Shown piece by piece: positions 34,449 through 47,500 of a DNA stretch of 64,000 nt (the stretch's first letter is position 1; the number at the start of each line of letters is the position of its first letter). This stretch comes from Clonostachys chloroleuca. Taxonomy: Eukaryota; Ascomycota; Sordariomycetes; Hypocreales; Bionectriaceae. The DNA lies in NCBI GenBank assembly GCA_037952775.1, contig JBANAY010000003.1, positions 19,716,001 through 19,780,000 of the forward strand, given 5' to 3'. Below the pieces are notes generated by a model. The model was not told the DNA's origin, did not search any database, and saw only the letters and a program-made list of their open reading frames with translations. The position numbers and the translations under genes were made by a program.

Positions 34449-36811
34449 TCTCTTTATACTGCTTCTATATCTAGCTCTATAAGTACTATAGATATATTCT
34501 GTATTAGGGTATAATCTAATAGTAAGTATTTTACTTACTTAGAGGGTTTTAGCTATATATAGAAAGTATATAGTTAGCCTACCTTCAGTATATATCTTAA
34601 AAAGTTAATTATAACCTAGTAGCTTAAGGAGAGTTAACTATAATCCAGTAGCTTAATAGAGTATTACTATAATTATACTAATCTTAGAGGAGTACTAGAG
34701 GAGCTATTTTATTAGGGGATACCCTATAGTATATAGATACTAGTTATTATAATAAACTAGCTATTAGGGAGAATAGTATAAGTAGGATAATTCTTATATA
34801 GAAGAAAAGTAAGAAGCTAGTAATAGAAAAGTAATAGAGTTATAAGAGTAAGAGAGTTATAAGAGAACTACTAGAAATTTACTACTAATTACTAATCTTT
34901 ACCTCTTATTTCCCCTAAACCTCTTTTATTTTAATTACTAATATTAGTATAGATTTAATTTAATTTACTAATAGTAATAGATAAGTAAATAAAAAGCAAG
35001 AGAATAATAAGGGAAGTTAGAATACTATACTAAAGTATAGTAGTTATAATTAAGAGTAAATATAGAAGAGAAGAATTACAGTATTATAGATATACTATAA
35101 TATATAAGTAAGAGAGTTTTAATTACCTTATAATAGAAAAGAGAAGAAGTAGTATTTAACTAACTAGAGTATTACCCCTTTAATACTATAAGAATAAATA
35201 ATAAATATAAAGATAAATTAAAAAGATAGCTAACTAATAGTACTACTATAGATATATAAAAGACTATCTAGGGACTAGCCCCTTACTCCTCCTTATCCTT
35301 CTTATCCTCCTCTATAGGGAAGAAATTAGATACTATAAGCAGTATAATATAATTACTAAGGGCTATATAGGACCTAGAGCTATAGCTAGACTAATAATAG
35401 ATTAGTAAGTAAATAGTAAGATAGAAGTAAGAGATATAAATATTAGCTTAGCGAGTAGCTATAGCTACTATTATTTAAAGGTAGTTAACTATCTTAAGAA
35501 AAAGTTAATTATAGAAATAATTATAAGCCTAGTAAGCCTCTTACTTATAAGTAGTAAGTCTAGTAGCAGCTTAGTCAGCAGCTATACTAGTCTTCTTCTT
35601 TATAGCTTAAAGGGCCTAATATACCTTCTGTTAAAGGGGTTTTAACTTATTCTATCCAGTAGTTAATAACAGACTAGTAATAGACTAGTAAGAGAAAAGA
35701 CTTACCTTATTAATAATCTCCTTAGAGGCCTTAGCTATAAGAGCTACTATAGTAGTCTTATAACTACTACTAATTACAGGTAAATAGGGTTTACTATATA
35801 TAGTATAGTATATATATTTTTCAGAATTAGCTATTATAAGATTAGTAACTAGAATACTAGAGAGTCTTAAGTCCTATAATAATAAATATATACTATTACT
35901 ATTATTATAGTAGGTAGGAACTAGCTCTAAGTTATTAAAAGCTATTAATATAATTAGATAGTAATAGTAGATCTTATTATTCCTATTAGTAGTTAGTAGT
36001 AAATCTTAAGTATAGTACTAGTATTAGGCTTATATCTTTAAATTAAGGGTTTAACCCTTCTTAGACTCTTTAGCTCTAGATAATATAGTAAGAGAGAAGG
36101 TAATAGGCCTAGATATATTAGTTAAGTATCTTATATAATCTAATAGTAACTTAGAGGATACTTATATAATAATAGTAATAGTAGTATACTTACTTTACTA
36201 CTTTAAGTTAGTTATAATATATAGGTATAGATTATAATATTAAGACCTAGCTACTTATAAGAGATAATAATAATAATATATAAAGAAGAAAGAAATTAAG
36301 AAATAATAAAGAATAAATATAAGCTATAAGAAGGAGAGTTACTACTATTAAGTAAGTTTTTAATAACTCTCCCTCTATTAACTTTTTATATATAATAGCT
36401 ATATATAACTAAGAGGCCTATTATAGGGGCTATAATAATAATAATAGTAATTTACTTATATATCTATAAGTTATAGGTAAAGTACTTATAAGAGTATTAT
36501 AGAGATAATTATATATAGTTATATTTAACTATTAAAAGATCCTATTATTATATAGCTTTAATAGAGATATCTCTATATAATTATAAACTATAAGCTAATA
36601 GTAATAGGAAGAATAGTTAGTAGTAAAGTACAGGAGAAATATATAGCCTAGGTAGCTATTACTCTTTTCCCTACTTATAGAAAGATTTTTAATAAGGATA
36701 GTAGGAAGCCAGAATATAAAGTATTTTATATAGGAGGATAGCCTAAGGGTATTATAAGATTAGTAGCTATATTATTAGTACTATAAATAGTACTAGTAAG
36801 GGAGGGTAATC

Positions 36812-37027
36812 TATTAGTAGTTAACTAATAGGTTACCTAATAAAGTATATAACCAGAGGTCTGACCCTATGCTTTATCTCTTAGAAGGGTATTATAGGAG
36901 AAGATAGAGAGCTTTAGTAATTAATATAACTATAAGGAGACCCCTAATAGTAGATTAGACTACTACTAGGCTCCTATAATATACTTATAACCCCTTTACT
37001 CCCTTAAACTAACTCTTGCCTCTAATA
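36812..37027 (+). repeat. 3' LTR of element D (216 bp)
   Basis: Same length and order as 26207-26422, with a few C/T and G/A differences (e.g. CTGACC versus CTAACC). It is followed by the TTTAA target copy and G3 RT sequence. Confidence 0.85.
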
Positions 37028-38730
37028 TTTAAAATAAAGTTTAATTTCTATAAATATCTTATTATACTTTTTAAACTAATAAATATATTTATAATATTCT
37101 AATAAATAATTAATTAGATACTCTAAGAATATCTTAATATCTTTATAATTATTTATTTTAATAATATATTAATATTTTCTAATAATCTGGAAATATATAA
37201 GAAATATATATATAGAGTTTTAGAAAAATTAAAAGAAATAAAATTCTTTATAGAATTATAGAAAAGTTTCTTCTATATATAAAAAGTTAACTTCTTAGAA
37301 TATATTATCTAACTAAATAAAATATAAATAAAATAAGGTAAAATTACTATAGTTAAGAATTAGAAAATACTAAAAATTATTAAGAAAGTATAAGCTTTCC
37401 TTAGATTTACTAATTACTATTAATAATTTATTAAGAATTATAGAAAAATTATTATATCCTTATATAATATTATAAAAAAGAGAATAGAATTCTAATAGAA
37501 TAATAAATAATAATAAGTATTTAATAAAATTAAGAACTAAATACTTTTAGAACTTATATTATAGATATTTAATTCTATAAAGAAAGTAGAACTTAAAACT
37601 AATATATTAAATTTTATAATTAGTATATAAATTAGCTAAAGAGATAATAATAGAGTTTTATATCTTATAGTATTCTTTTTAAAAAAAGCTATATAATATA
37701 GAACTTAATTACTCTATTTATAATAAAGAATTTATAGTTATTATATATATATTTAAAGAATTTAAATACTATTACTTAGAAATATAATATAAGGTAAAAG
37801 TATATATAGATTATAAAAATATTTAATATTTTACTATAACTTAATAATTTTATAGAAGATAAATATATTATACTAAGTATTTATTAAAATTTAACTATAA
37901 AATAATATATTAAAAAGAATTAGAAAAATAGAAGAGCTAATACTCTTAGCTAGAAATCTAAATATAAATAAGCTATTTCTAAAATAAATAAATAACTATT
38001 TATTATAAATAATAAAGAATATCTAGTATAAAAAACTTTAGAAGTTATACTAAAAGAAATAGTATATACTAAGATTTAGAAAGATATTATACTAAATATA
38101 GAGAAATTATAATAAGAAATAAGAATAATACTTATTAAAAAAATCTATAAGTATTTACTTTTAGAATATTAAGAAGTTAAAAAAATATTTAATAGAATAA
38201 AATAATATTATAATTATTCTAATCTATAAAAAGATATATAAACTATAGTTTTAGAATATAATACTTATATATAAATTAAATCTATAAGATATAAACTCTA
38301 TAAAGAACTTAAATTAGTATAAGTATTAGAATAATTATAATAATTAATATCTTTTAACTATATTATTAAACTACTATTATTAATAGAACTAATAATAGAA
38401 GTATAATATAATAGTATTTTAATTATTATTAATAAACTTATAAAATATAAATATTTTATTCTATATAAAAAGATAAACTCTATAGAAGATTTTATATATT
38501 AATTCTTATAATATATAATTAGTTATTATAAACTATCTAAAAAAATAATTTTAGATAAAGAAATAATATTTATTTCTAAGTTTTAATAATTATTTATAGT
38601 ATAAATAGATACTAAATATAAGCTTTTAATAACTTATTATTCTTAGAATAATAAATAAATAGAATATTTAAACTAAATATTAGAATAATACTTATAAGTA
38701 TATATTAATTATAAATAAAATAATAAAGTA

Positions 38731-39496
38731 TACTTATATATTAATAATAATTTATATTATATAGCTATATAATAACCTGATTATATTACTTAGAATAATA
38801 CTCTAATAACTCTTATTTAACCCTGATCTACCCTAGACCCTATCTAGTATAAGTTATCTAACTATTATATTAAATAAGCTTCTAGTAGCTTTTTAAATAT
38901 TTAATAGATTTCTAGATATTATCTTTATTAGTATATCTCTTCTATTTAATAAAATAAAATATTTATCTATTTCTAACTTCTTTCCTTAGTATTTTCTCTA
39001 GTTTATATTTCTCTTTATAGATATTAGTTAAATAGTTTTAATCTAAAATATTTTCTAATATTTTTTTAAGTAATAAAATATAAAAAACTAAATAAATATA
39101 TATTATATCTAGTAATAAGAGTTTATAATTAGTATTTAATCTTCTATTTAGAATTTCAAATAGTTTTAATTTTTTATAATTTAATTTATTATTTAGTTAT
39201 AATATTATAATATTTTTATAAAGTAAGTAAACTTTATCTCTCTTCTTTAAAATTAGTTTTTTTAATTTTATTTTATTATAGTATTTCTTTATTCTTTCTT
39301 AGATAAATTCTAATTCTATTTTTATTTCTATATATAGTAAATATAATATTTCTTTTATAAGTATAATAGTAAGTATATTTAGTTTATTAAGTATTTATTA
39401 TTTTTAAAATTCTAATTTATAACTATAGTTTATATATATAGATATAAATTAAATAGATTCTTATATTAAACTATTCTATATAATCTATATTATAGA
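38731..39496. other. 766-bp inversion across the G3/G4 junction
   Basis: Flipping this segment back restores two things at once: the G3 integrase core (ending 38730) becomes continuous with its C-terminus and chromodomain (38870-39496), and the G4 left LTR becomes a full 375 bp. The LTR side of one breakpoint (TATTATAGAGCT in homologues) and the segment end (TATTATAGAACT) share TATTATAGA, suggesting a microhomology-mediated event. About 14 bp of integrase sequence are lost. Confidence 0.75.
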
Positions 39497-39732
39497 ACTA
39501 GTAATAATAGATATATAGATAATACTATTAATAACTATCTAAAAGAGTATTTAAGCTATAGAAATAAATATATATATATACTAATATATTTACTAGAGTA
39601 TTTTATAATAGTTTTTACTTAAGATTTTATTTATCTAAAGTAAAATTACCTTTATTAATTATTAAGATAGATTAGTACTATTTATCTTATATATAACTTT
39701 CTATAGTCTGAAAATAGTTTTTATTTATAATA
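39497..39732 (-). repeat. Left (3') LTR of G4, undisplaced 236-bp part
   Basis: Begins AGAACTAGTAATAATAG, homologous to LTR position 140, and ends TTTATAATA. It is followed by a degraded polypurine tract (complement of ATTCCCTTCTTATTAG). The missing first 139 bp are at 38731-38869 in reverse. Confidence 0.82.
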
Positions 39733-40106
39733 TAATATTCCCTTCTTATTAGTTTTATTCTTAAAGCTATTTTATTATACTATATTATTATTATATATAT
39801 TTAATTCTATATTTATTTTATATAGTAATTATTTACTAATAAAATATCTAGCTATATATTAAAATAAAAGAAATCTGAATTAGTATATAATTATATTTAA
39901 AAGTTAGAATATATTATTTTATAGTTTTAAGATTCTTCTATATTCTTATTATATTAAGAAGGATATTTTATATATTATTATTCTAAATATTAATTATTAT
40001 ATAACTTATTATTATTTAGATTATTTATATAATTATTTATAGTTCCTAATATTATTAAGTAAGTATATTTATAGTTAATATTTATTATAGCTATTAATTT
40101 ATATAA

Positions 40107-40310
40107 CTAAAAAAAATTAATAAAGAGTTCTAAGCTAAAATAGTATTAGCTAAGGTTTTTATATAAATTTCTTATTTATAGAAAATATAGAAATAGCTTT
40201 ATAAAAAGAGTATAAAGATATTAAAGAAGAATCTAAATAATATAGAAATATTAGACAAGGAGGAGTAGAAGGAAATAAAGAAAAAAATTATTAGAAGAAA
40301 TTAAAATATA
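40107..40310 (+). pseudogene. Antisense ORF relic in G4, same type as in G2
   Basis: Plus-strand frame between the pol end and the 3' LTR of G4: KKINKEF, AKIVLAKVFI, ISYL, LYKKSIKILKKNLNNIEILD then KEE and KEIKK, with TAA/TAG at likely Gln positions. The order (coiled coil, basic part, N-L-x-x-x-E-x-LD) parallels the G2 antisense relic, in a copy that diverged before RIP. Confidence 0.42.
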
Positions 40311-42400
40311 TCCAGACTTAAAAGAATAAATTAGTATTTTAAATTTAAAGTACTTATATTATAGAGATAGTTAATTTTTCTAATTTCTTTTTTAATTTCT
40401 CTATAGAGAATCTCTTTAGTAATATTACTTAAAGTAATATTACTAATTCTTTTCTTTTAGTAAAACTAGTAGATAAACTACTAGTAATTCTTTAAATATT
40501 TAGTAAGTTTCTATATATTATTCTTTTTATTATATTCTTTCTATCTTATTAAATAAAATATTTATTTATTTTTAATTTTCTTTTTTAGTATTTTTTCTAA
40601 TTTATATTCTTCTTTATAGATCTTAATTAAATAATCTTAATCTAGAGTATTTTCTAATACTTTTTTAAGTAGTAAGATATAAAAAACTAAATAGATATAT
40701 ATTATATCTAGTAATAATAGTTTATATTTAATTTTTTTCTTTAGAATTTTTTATAATTCTAATTTTTTATAATTTAATTTATTATTTAATTATATTATTA
40801 CAATATTTTTATAAAATAAGTAAATCTTATCTCTCTCTCTTAAGATTAATTCTTTTAATCTTATTTTATTATAATATTTCTTTATTCTTTTTTAGATAAA
40901 TTCTAATTCTATTTTTAATTCTATATATAGTAAATATAATATTTCTTTTATAAGTATAGTAATAGATATATCTAATCTATTAAGTATTTATTAGTTCTAA
41001 AATTCTAATTTATAACTATAGTTTATATATATAGATATAAGTTAGATAGATTCTTATATTAAGCTATTATATATAATCTATATTATAAATAGTAATTATA
41101 TCTAATTATTTTATTTATAATTAATATATACTTATAAATATTATTCCTCTATTTAAAATTATTTTCTTAGATAATCTATAGTAATTAATTCTATATTATA
41201 GAAACTAGTATATAAGATCTTTTATAGAGCTTATTTCCTTATATAGAATAAAATATCTATATTTTATAAGTTTATTAATAATAACTAAGATACTATTATA
41301 TTATACCCCTATTATTAGTTCTATTAATAATAGTAATTTAATAATATAATTAAAGAATATTAATTACTATAGTTATTCTAATATTTATATTAGTTTAAGT
41401 TCTCTATAAGATTTATATCTTATAGACTTAGTTTATATATAAGTAATATATTTAGAAACTATAGTTTATATATCTTTTTATAAATTAGAATAATTATAAT
41501 ATTATTTTATTCTATTAAATATTTTCTTAACTTCTTAATATTCTAAGAATAAGTATTTATAAATTTCTTTAATAAGTACTATCTTTATATCTTATTATAA
41601 TATATTTATATCTAGTATAGTATCTATCTAGATTTTAATATATACTATTTTCTTTAGTATAATATCTAAAGTTTTTTATACTAAATATTTTTTATTATTT
41701 ATAGTAAATAATTATCTATTTATTTTAGAAACTATTTATTTATATTTAGATTTCTAGCTAAAAGTATTAGCTCTTCTGTTTTTTAATTCTTTTTAATATA
41801 TAATTTTATAGTTAAACTTAGATAAATATTCTATATAGTAGATTTATCTTCTATTAAGTTATTAAGTTATAGTAAAATATTAGATATTCTTATAATCTAT
41901 ATATATCTTAATCTTATATTATATTTCTAAGTAGTAGTATTTAAATTCTTTAAATATATATATAATAGCTATAAATTCCTTATTATAGATAGAGTAATTA
42001 AGTTCTATACTATATAGTTCCTTTAAGAAGAATACTATAGAGTATAGAATTCTATTATTATTCCTTTAGCTAAATTATATACTAATTATAAAGTCTAAGA
42101 TATTTATTTTAAGTTCTACTTTTCTTATAAAATTAAATATCTATAATATAGATTCTAAGAGTATTTATTTCTTAATTTTATTAAATACTTAATATTACTT
42201 ATTATTTTATTAAAATTCTATACTCTTTTTTACTATATTATATAATAATATAATAATTTTCCTATAGTTCTTAATAAATTAATAATTATAATTAGTAAAT
42301 TTAAAAAAAAAAATTATACTTTCTTAATAGTTTCTAATATCTTCTAACTTTTAATTATATTAATCTTATTTATTTTTATTTATATTTTATTTAGTTAAAT

Positions 42401-42594
42401 TGTTGGTATACTAAATACTACTGACTAGCAGTCACTGGCTGGAAGCCAGAAGCAGAGCGGTTCGCTTAGTCAGGACCGCTCTGGAACCGTATTTATAACC
42501 GGTTCACTTCTATAGCTAGGATAGTAACTCAATCAAAAAAATCACTTTCAACCTATCTACTCTATAGCGTACGCTTTGGAAAAGCCTTCCAACA
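42401..42594 (+). repeat. Solo copia-type LTR, not RIP-mutated
   Basis: A 194-bp GC-normal island in G4 with perfect TGTTGG...CCAACA ends and TAAAT on both sides (42396-42400, 42595-42599). It is the reverse-oriented homologue of the 189-bp LTRs at 18573 and 26004, but keeps all its CpA and TpG. It is therefore a recombined solo LTR from a later or RIP-escaped insertion. Confidence 0.93.
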
Positions 42595-45500
42595 TAAATA
42601 GTATATTCTAAAAAGTTAATTTCTTATATATAAAAATAGCTTTTTTTTAGTTCTACTAAAAGGGTTATATCTTATAGTTTCTATAATACTTTATATATAT
42701 AATTCTTATATATTTCTAAATTATTAGAAAGTTTTAAAATATTATAAATATATTAATTAGTTTAAAAAGTATAATAAAATATTTATAGAAATTAAACTTT
42801 ATTTTAAATCCTATTTTTATTTATTTTCTTTCTTAATTTATATTAAATTATAAACTTCTTTTAGATCTAGTATTATAAACTACTATTTACCCTATAGCTA
42901 GTCTCTAAGTTCTATAATTAATAGTAAGAGTATTCTATTCTTATATATAATCTTATTTAGCTATTAGTAATTAATAACTAAATAGAGTTTATTATTCTTT
43001 TTAGTATAAATATTATAGAGTATTCTATAGATAAAGTTAATAGTTATATATAGCTTTTTATTAATATATTATTAATATATTTATAAAGTATTTATAACTA
43101 AGATTCTATAAGATTATATAATTTATAAAAATCTAGTTTTTCTTTTTTAATAATAGAGATTTTATAATTCTATTAATAATATTATAATAATTCTATTTTA
43201 AATATCTCTTAAAATAATTTATTAAAGTATTTATATTTATTAGAAATATTTTTAAATTACTAGTTTTCTTCTGATTATTAAAATATTTATACTATATATC
43301 TAATTCCTAGTTCTATTATACTTTTTATTTATTAATTATTTAGTTCTATTTTTAGATTCTAATTCTATTAATTAGTTCTATTAGTAGCTTCTTTATTTCT
43401 TTTTACTATTAACTATATTTAATTTTATATTCTTATTATTATTCTCTTATTAGTTAGTTCTAATTAATTAGTACTAAGAATATATCTAGAGATTATTCTT
43501 ATTTTTATATTTAATCTAACATTTAAATTATTTATCTTAGTTCTTATTATAATAAGTTCTATTTTATACTAGATTATAGTACTATTAAAGTTATAATTAC
43601 TATATTTACTTATTATTATAAGTTATTATTTTAGTTTTTTATAATAATATTTTTAATTATTAAATAGTTATTTTATTTCTTTAATATCTAATAAAATTTT
43701 AATTTCTATTAATTCTAATATAAATTTATAAGAATATTCTTTTACTCTATATAGCTAATAAACTAATCTATTAGTAAGTTTATATCTTATAATTATATTA
43801 ATCCTAATATAATATTATAGAATTCTAATAATAATAAGTTATATATTATACTAAATTTCTTTTCTTAAATCTTAATTATAAAATAATTAGTTTTAGAGTT
43901 AATAATTCCTTTATTATACTTAAATTATATTTTATCTAGGCTTAATATATTATATAGTTTTTCTTTCTTTTTCTATAGTAAGTAGAGTTAGTTAATTACT
44001 ACTAGTAAGATATAATTAACTTATACTCTATAGTCTATCTAAACTATAAACTAGTTTCTCTTAATTTTAATATCTATAAGAATATTAAATAAGCTTTCTA
44101 TTTTAATTACTTCTAGAATTCTCTAGTTTCTATTATATTATAGCTCTATTATAAATAGTTTATATTATTTTTTATCTAGTTAACTTATTCTTTAAGCTCC
44201 TTTTACTTATTATTATATTTAGATATCTATCTTAAGATTTCTTTAAGTATCTTAGATATATTATATTCTAAGATAAATTAATAAAATTTCTATATCTATT
44301 TCTATATTTCTTCCAGGGTTATATTTATTTTACTAGTAGAAACTATCTTAAATTCCTCTATTTTATTATTTTCTCTATTATCTATTAGAGATAGTATATT
44401 TTATTTATAGTATTCCTAGATTTCTTATTCCTAGTATTAGAACTATTCTAGATATAGTTTAGTAATATTTATATTATTATCTCTTTATCTTACTAAGTCT
44501 AGTACTTTATACTTAGCTTTAAAGTAATATATATATACCTAATTAATATATTATTTAATTCTTTTTTATATTACTATTTAACTTAATTTTTAAAGTTCTT
44601 TTTATTATACTAGAGTATAAATTTAGATTTCTAGTAAATTCTATATTTAGACTCTCTATATAGATCTATAAGTAGTTCCTCTATATTATATTTAATAGAA
44701 TATTCTTTTAAATCTTCCTTTAGAATAATATATTATCTAACTAATAGTTATTTAATCTTAAAGTATTAGATCTATATTATAGTATATTTTAATAATATTT
44801 TACTAGCTATATATAGAAAGATATTAAAATTAATCTTTTTTTATTAGTATAATAAATATCTATAAGTATAAGATAAAATTATTTTTATAGTAAAATACTA
44901 TTTTATATTTAGTTATTAGTTTATATTTATAGATATTCTCTAGATTTTTATATTTTTCTTTAAATCTTTTAAATTCCTTTTTAATTTTCTTCTAATTATT
45001 TTTAATAATATTTTATTCCTATTTTTTATTTTTATTTAAGATTTAAATATAAATTAGTATTAGAATTAGATTAAATTTAGAGATTATAAGATTATTAGAT
45101 ATTCTTTATAGAGTAAATCTTTATATTATATCTAAGATCTTAATCTTTTTATTAATTTTCTTAATTACTTCTAACTATTTCTTATCTTCTTTAGTAGATT
45201 TCTAATTCTTCTACTTTTTTAGCTTTAGATATTAAGATAAAAGATATCTAATCTTATTATAGTTATAGTACTTATATTTTTCTATAGCTTTTAGCTCTAT
45301 AAGCTCTAAATATATTCTAAATACTATAGATCGTAGTAGAGCTTATTATACTCTATAATTAGATTTATTATTAATCTTAATATAGTTCTAACTATTTTAT
45401 TCTTTTTCTCTTTATAGCTTTTATTTATAAATATAATTATTAATCTATACTACTATAGCTATATACTTAATTAAATCTTCTAGTTTATTTATCTTAAAGA

Positions 45501-46154
45501 GTTAGTTCTTAACTTTATTTTTAAATCTATTATAGAATATAGCTTTAAGAGAGCTATTATTCTAATCTAAATAGAATATAATTTCTTAGAATTTAGTAGT
45601 ATAGCTTAAAATAGTTTTAGTTTATTAGAGATTTTTAAGTTCTTTTATAGTTTATTATTTATAATTAATCTTTCTAAAAGCTTCTATAAATATAATAATA
45701 AAGTTATTATAACTTATAAGAATATTAACTATTATTTAATCTCTATTTTCTAATTTAGTTTTATTATTATACTAATTATAAAGAAATATTTAGAATTATT
45801 ATTCTATAATATTAGTAAAATATATTTTTATAAATCTAATTCTATTTTTATTATTTTTAAGTTTTATTAAAAAGAATTTAAAATAAGTTTAAAATTAGAT
45901 TTTAAATATATCTAGCTCTTAAATATCTCTAGAGAAAAATCCTAGTAATATTAGATAAATAATTTCTTTTTAATTTTTTTAATATTTCTTTTTAAGACTT
46001 TTAATATATAGTATAAGTTATTTAATTATCTACTAAGTAATTAGTTTCTTAGGAATATTATTCTACTAAGCTAGAGTTCCTAGAGTAGTTATAATATCTT
46101 TTTATTATTATATAGTAGTTAAGATAAAGTAATTAGCTAAATAAGAGTTATTAA

Positions 46155-46442
46155 AGTATTATTCTAAGTAGTATAATTAGATTATTATATAGCTATATAA
46201 TATAAATTACTATTAATATATAAGTATTATAAAACTAGTAATAATAGATATATAGATAATATTATTAATAACTATCTAAAAGAGTATCTAAGCTATAGAA
46301 ATAAATATATATTTATAATAGTTTTTATTTAAGACTTTATTTATTTAAAGTAAAATTACTTTTATTAGTTATTAAAATAGATTAGTACTATCTACCTTAT
46401 ATATAACTTTCTATAGTCTAAAGATAGTTTTTATTTATAATA
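46155..46442 (-). repeat. Right (5') LTR of G4, internally deleted
   Basis: The gag-side end lacks about 80 bp: AAGAGTTATT joins directly to AAGTATTATTCTAAG, skipping the TGTGACGG end, the GGTCTAGGGTAGG block and the bases after it. The rest aligns with the left LTR up to TTTATAATA at 46442. Confidence 0.75.
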
Positions 46443-47121
46443 TTTAATAGTTCTATTAATAATATTAGAAAGAAAGAATAAATTAGAAAAATTAAAAAGA
46501 ATTAAAATCTAATTAATAATTCTAATAATACTAAGAGACTATACTATACTAATAGCTTACTATTTCTCTAAGATTATTTCCTCTTAAGTATAAATATTAT
46601 TCTATTTATTTAAATTATATATCCTATAATAAAATAGATATTAGGATTTCTCCTGAGCTATTTAATACTAATAATAAAGATAAGAAATCTTTACTAAAGC
46701 TTTCTAAAGAGCTAATTTAAAAAAAACTAGTTTATTCTCTAGATATTACTTCTTAGTAATTAAGTATTTTACTATAAGAAATTAGTAAGAATTAGAAAAA
46801 TAATAAAATAAGAATATATATACTAAGATACTATCTTAATATTATTATAAGATTAATCTAGCTTTATATACTCTCTATAATAAAAAGAAGCTTTAATTAT
46901 ATAATATACCTTCTTATACTTAAAATAATTTAAATAAAATATAGTTTTAATATCTATCTCTTTAATTAGGGATATAAGATATTTATATTATTATAATTTT
47001 TTAGATAAAAACTATAATATATAGAATAATATATAGAATAATTAAAAATAAAGAAATTATATATTAAGTATTAGCTATAAAAACTAGTTTTAAAAATAAA
47101 ACTAATAAAAGAGAAGTAATA

Positions 47122-47500
47122 TATTATAAATAAAGTATATACTATTAGTATTATATTATATATTCTAACTTTTTTAATTAATAAAGAAATAAATTACTCT
47201 GAATTATTAATAAATCTAAATAATCTATAGCTAAACTTACTCTAGATTATTAGTAAGCTATTATAAGCCTTTAGTATATATATATATTTATTTTACTAGA
47301 TAGAAATATTCTTTTAGATAGTTATTAATAATATTATCTATATATCTATTATTACTAGCTCTATAATACTTATATATTAATAGTAACTTATATTATATAG
47401 CCTATAATAACCTGATTATACTACTCAGAATAATACTCTAATTAGTTTAACTCTGACCTACCCTAGACCCCGTCCAGTATAAGTCAACCCAACTGTCACA
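47122..47500 (+). repeat. 3' LTR of G3 (379 bp)
   Basis: Plus-oriented LTR ending AACTGTCACA at 47500. It aligns with the G2 LTR in reverse, including the U3 block CTTACTCTAGATTA. The start (TATTATAAATAAAG, from TGTTACGAACAAAG) is preceded by a purine-rich AAAAGAGAAG, the degraded polypurine tract that in G2 reads GGGGAGGGAG. Composition jumps to normal immediately after 47500. Confidence 0.85.

Larger units (their letters stand above)
26207..37027 (+). mobile_element. LTR element D, short and probably non-autonomous, split by G2
   Basis: Two 216-bp LTRs flanked by TTTAA at 26202-26206 and 37028-37032; the flanks join G3 sequence perfectly. A polypurine tract (AAGGGAGGG, about 36799-36807) just upstream of the right LTR gives plus polarity. 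Without G2 the element is about 3.4 kb. I found no RT, integrase or protease motif in 26423-27009 or 34454-36811, so it resembles a large non-autonomous derivative (LARD-type) more than a coding element. RIP is strong, which weakens that negative. Confidence 0.78.
38731..46442 (-). mobile_element. Chromovirus-type Ty3/gypsy element G4, inserted in the 3' end of G3
   Basis: Minus-strand element with gag to the right (45-46.1 kb) and pol leftwards, aligning throughout with G1/G2 order. The left LTR is split by an inversion: its first 139 bp are at 38731-38869 (flipped) and the other 236 bp at 39497-39732, summing to 375. The right LTR ends at 46442. The target duplication is TTTAA at 46443-46447 and its complement TTAAA at 38870-38874 inside the inverted part. 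Extreme RIP; no open frames. Its LTR U3 is a third variant, unlike G1 and G2. Confidence 0.82.
16650..47500 (+). mobile_element. Chromovirus-type Ty3/gypsy element G3, 5'-truncated, host of the nested stack
   Basis: G3 pieces in order: 16650-18572 (end of gag, protease, start of RT), 26198-26206, 37028-38730 (RT to integrase core), 38870-39496 (integrase C-terminus and chromodomain, inverted), 46443-47500 (3' region and 3' LTR). Each junction is explained by an inserted element with its own TSD. Readable motifs: YFNNILIFSNN near 37160-37200 (from Y-L-D-D) and an integrase core near 38350-38720 (YNSILIII-K-L-KY-YF then the H-P-Q-T-D-G region degraded). The 5' LTR and gag start are missing left of 16650. 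RIP is extreme, so no protein can be made. Confidence 0.85.
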
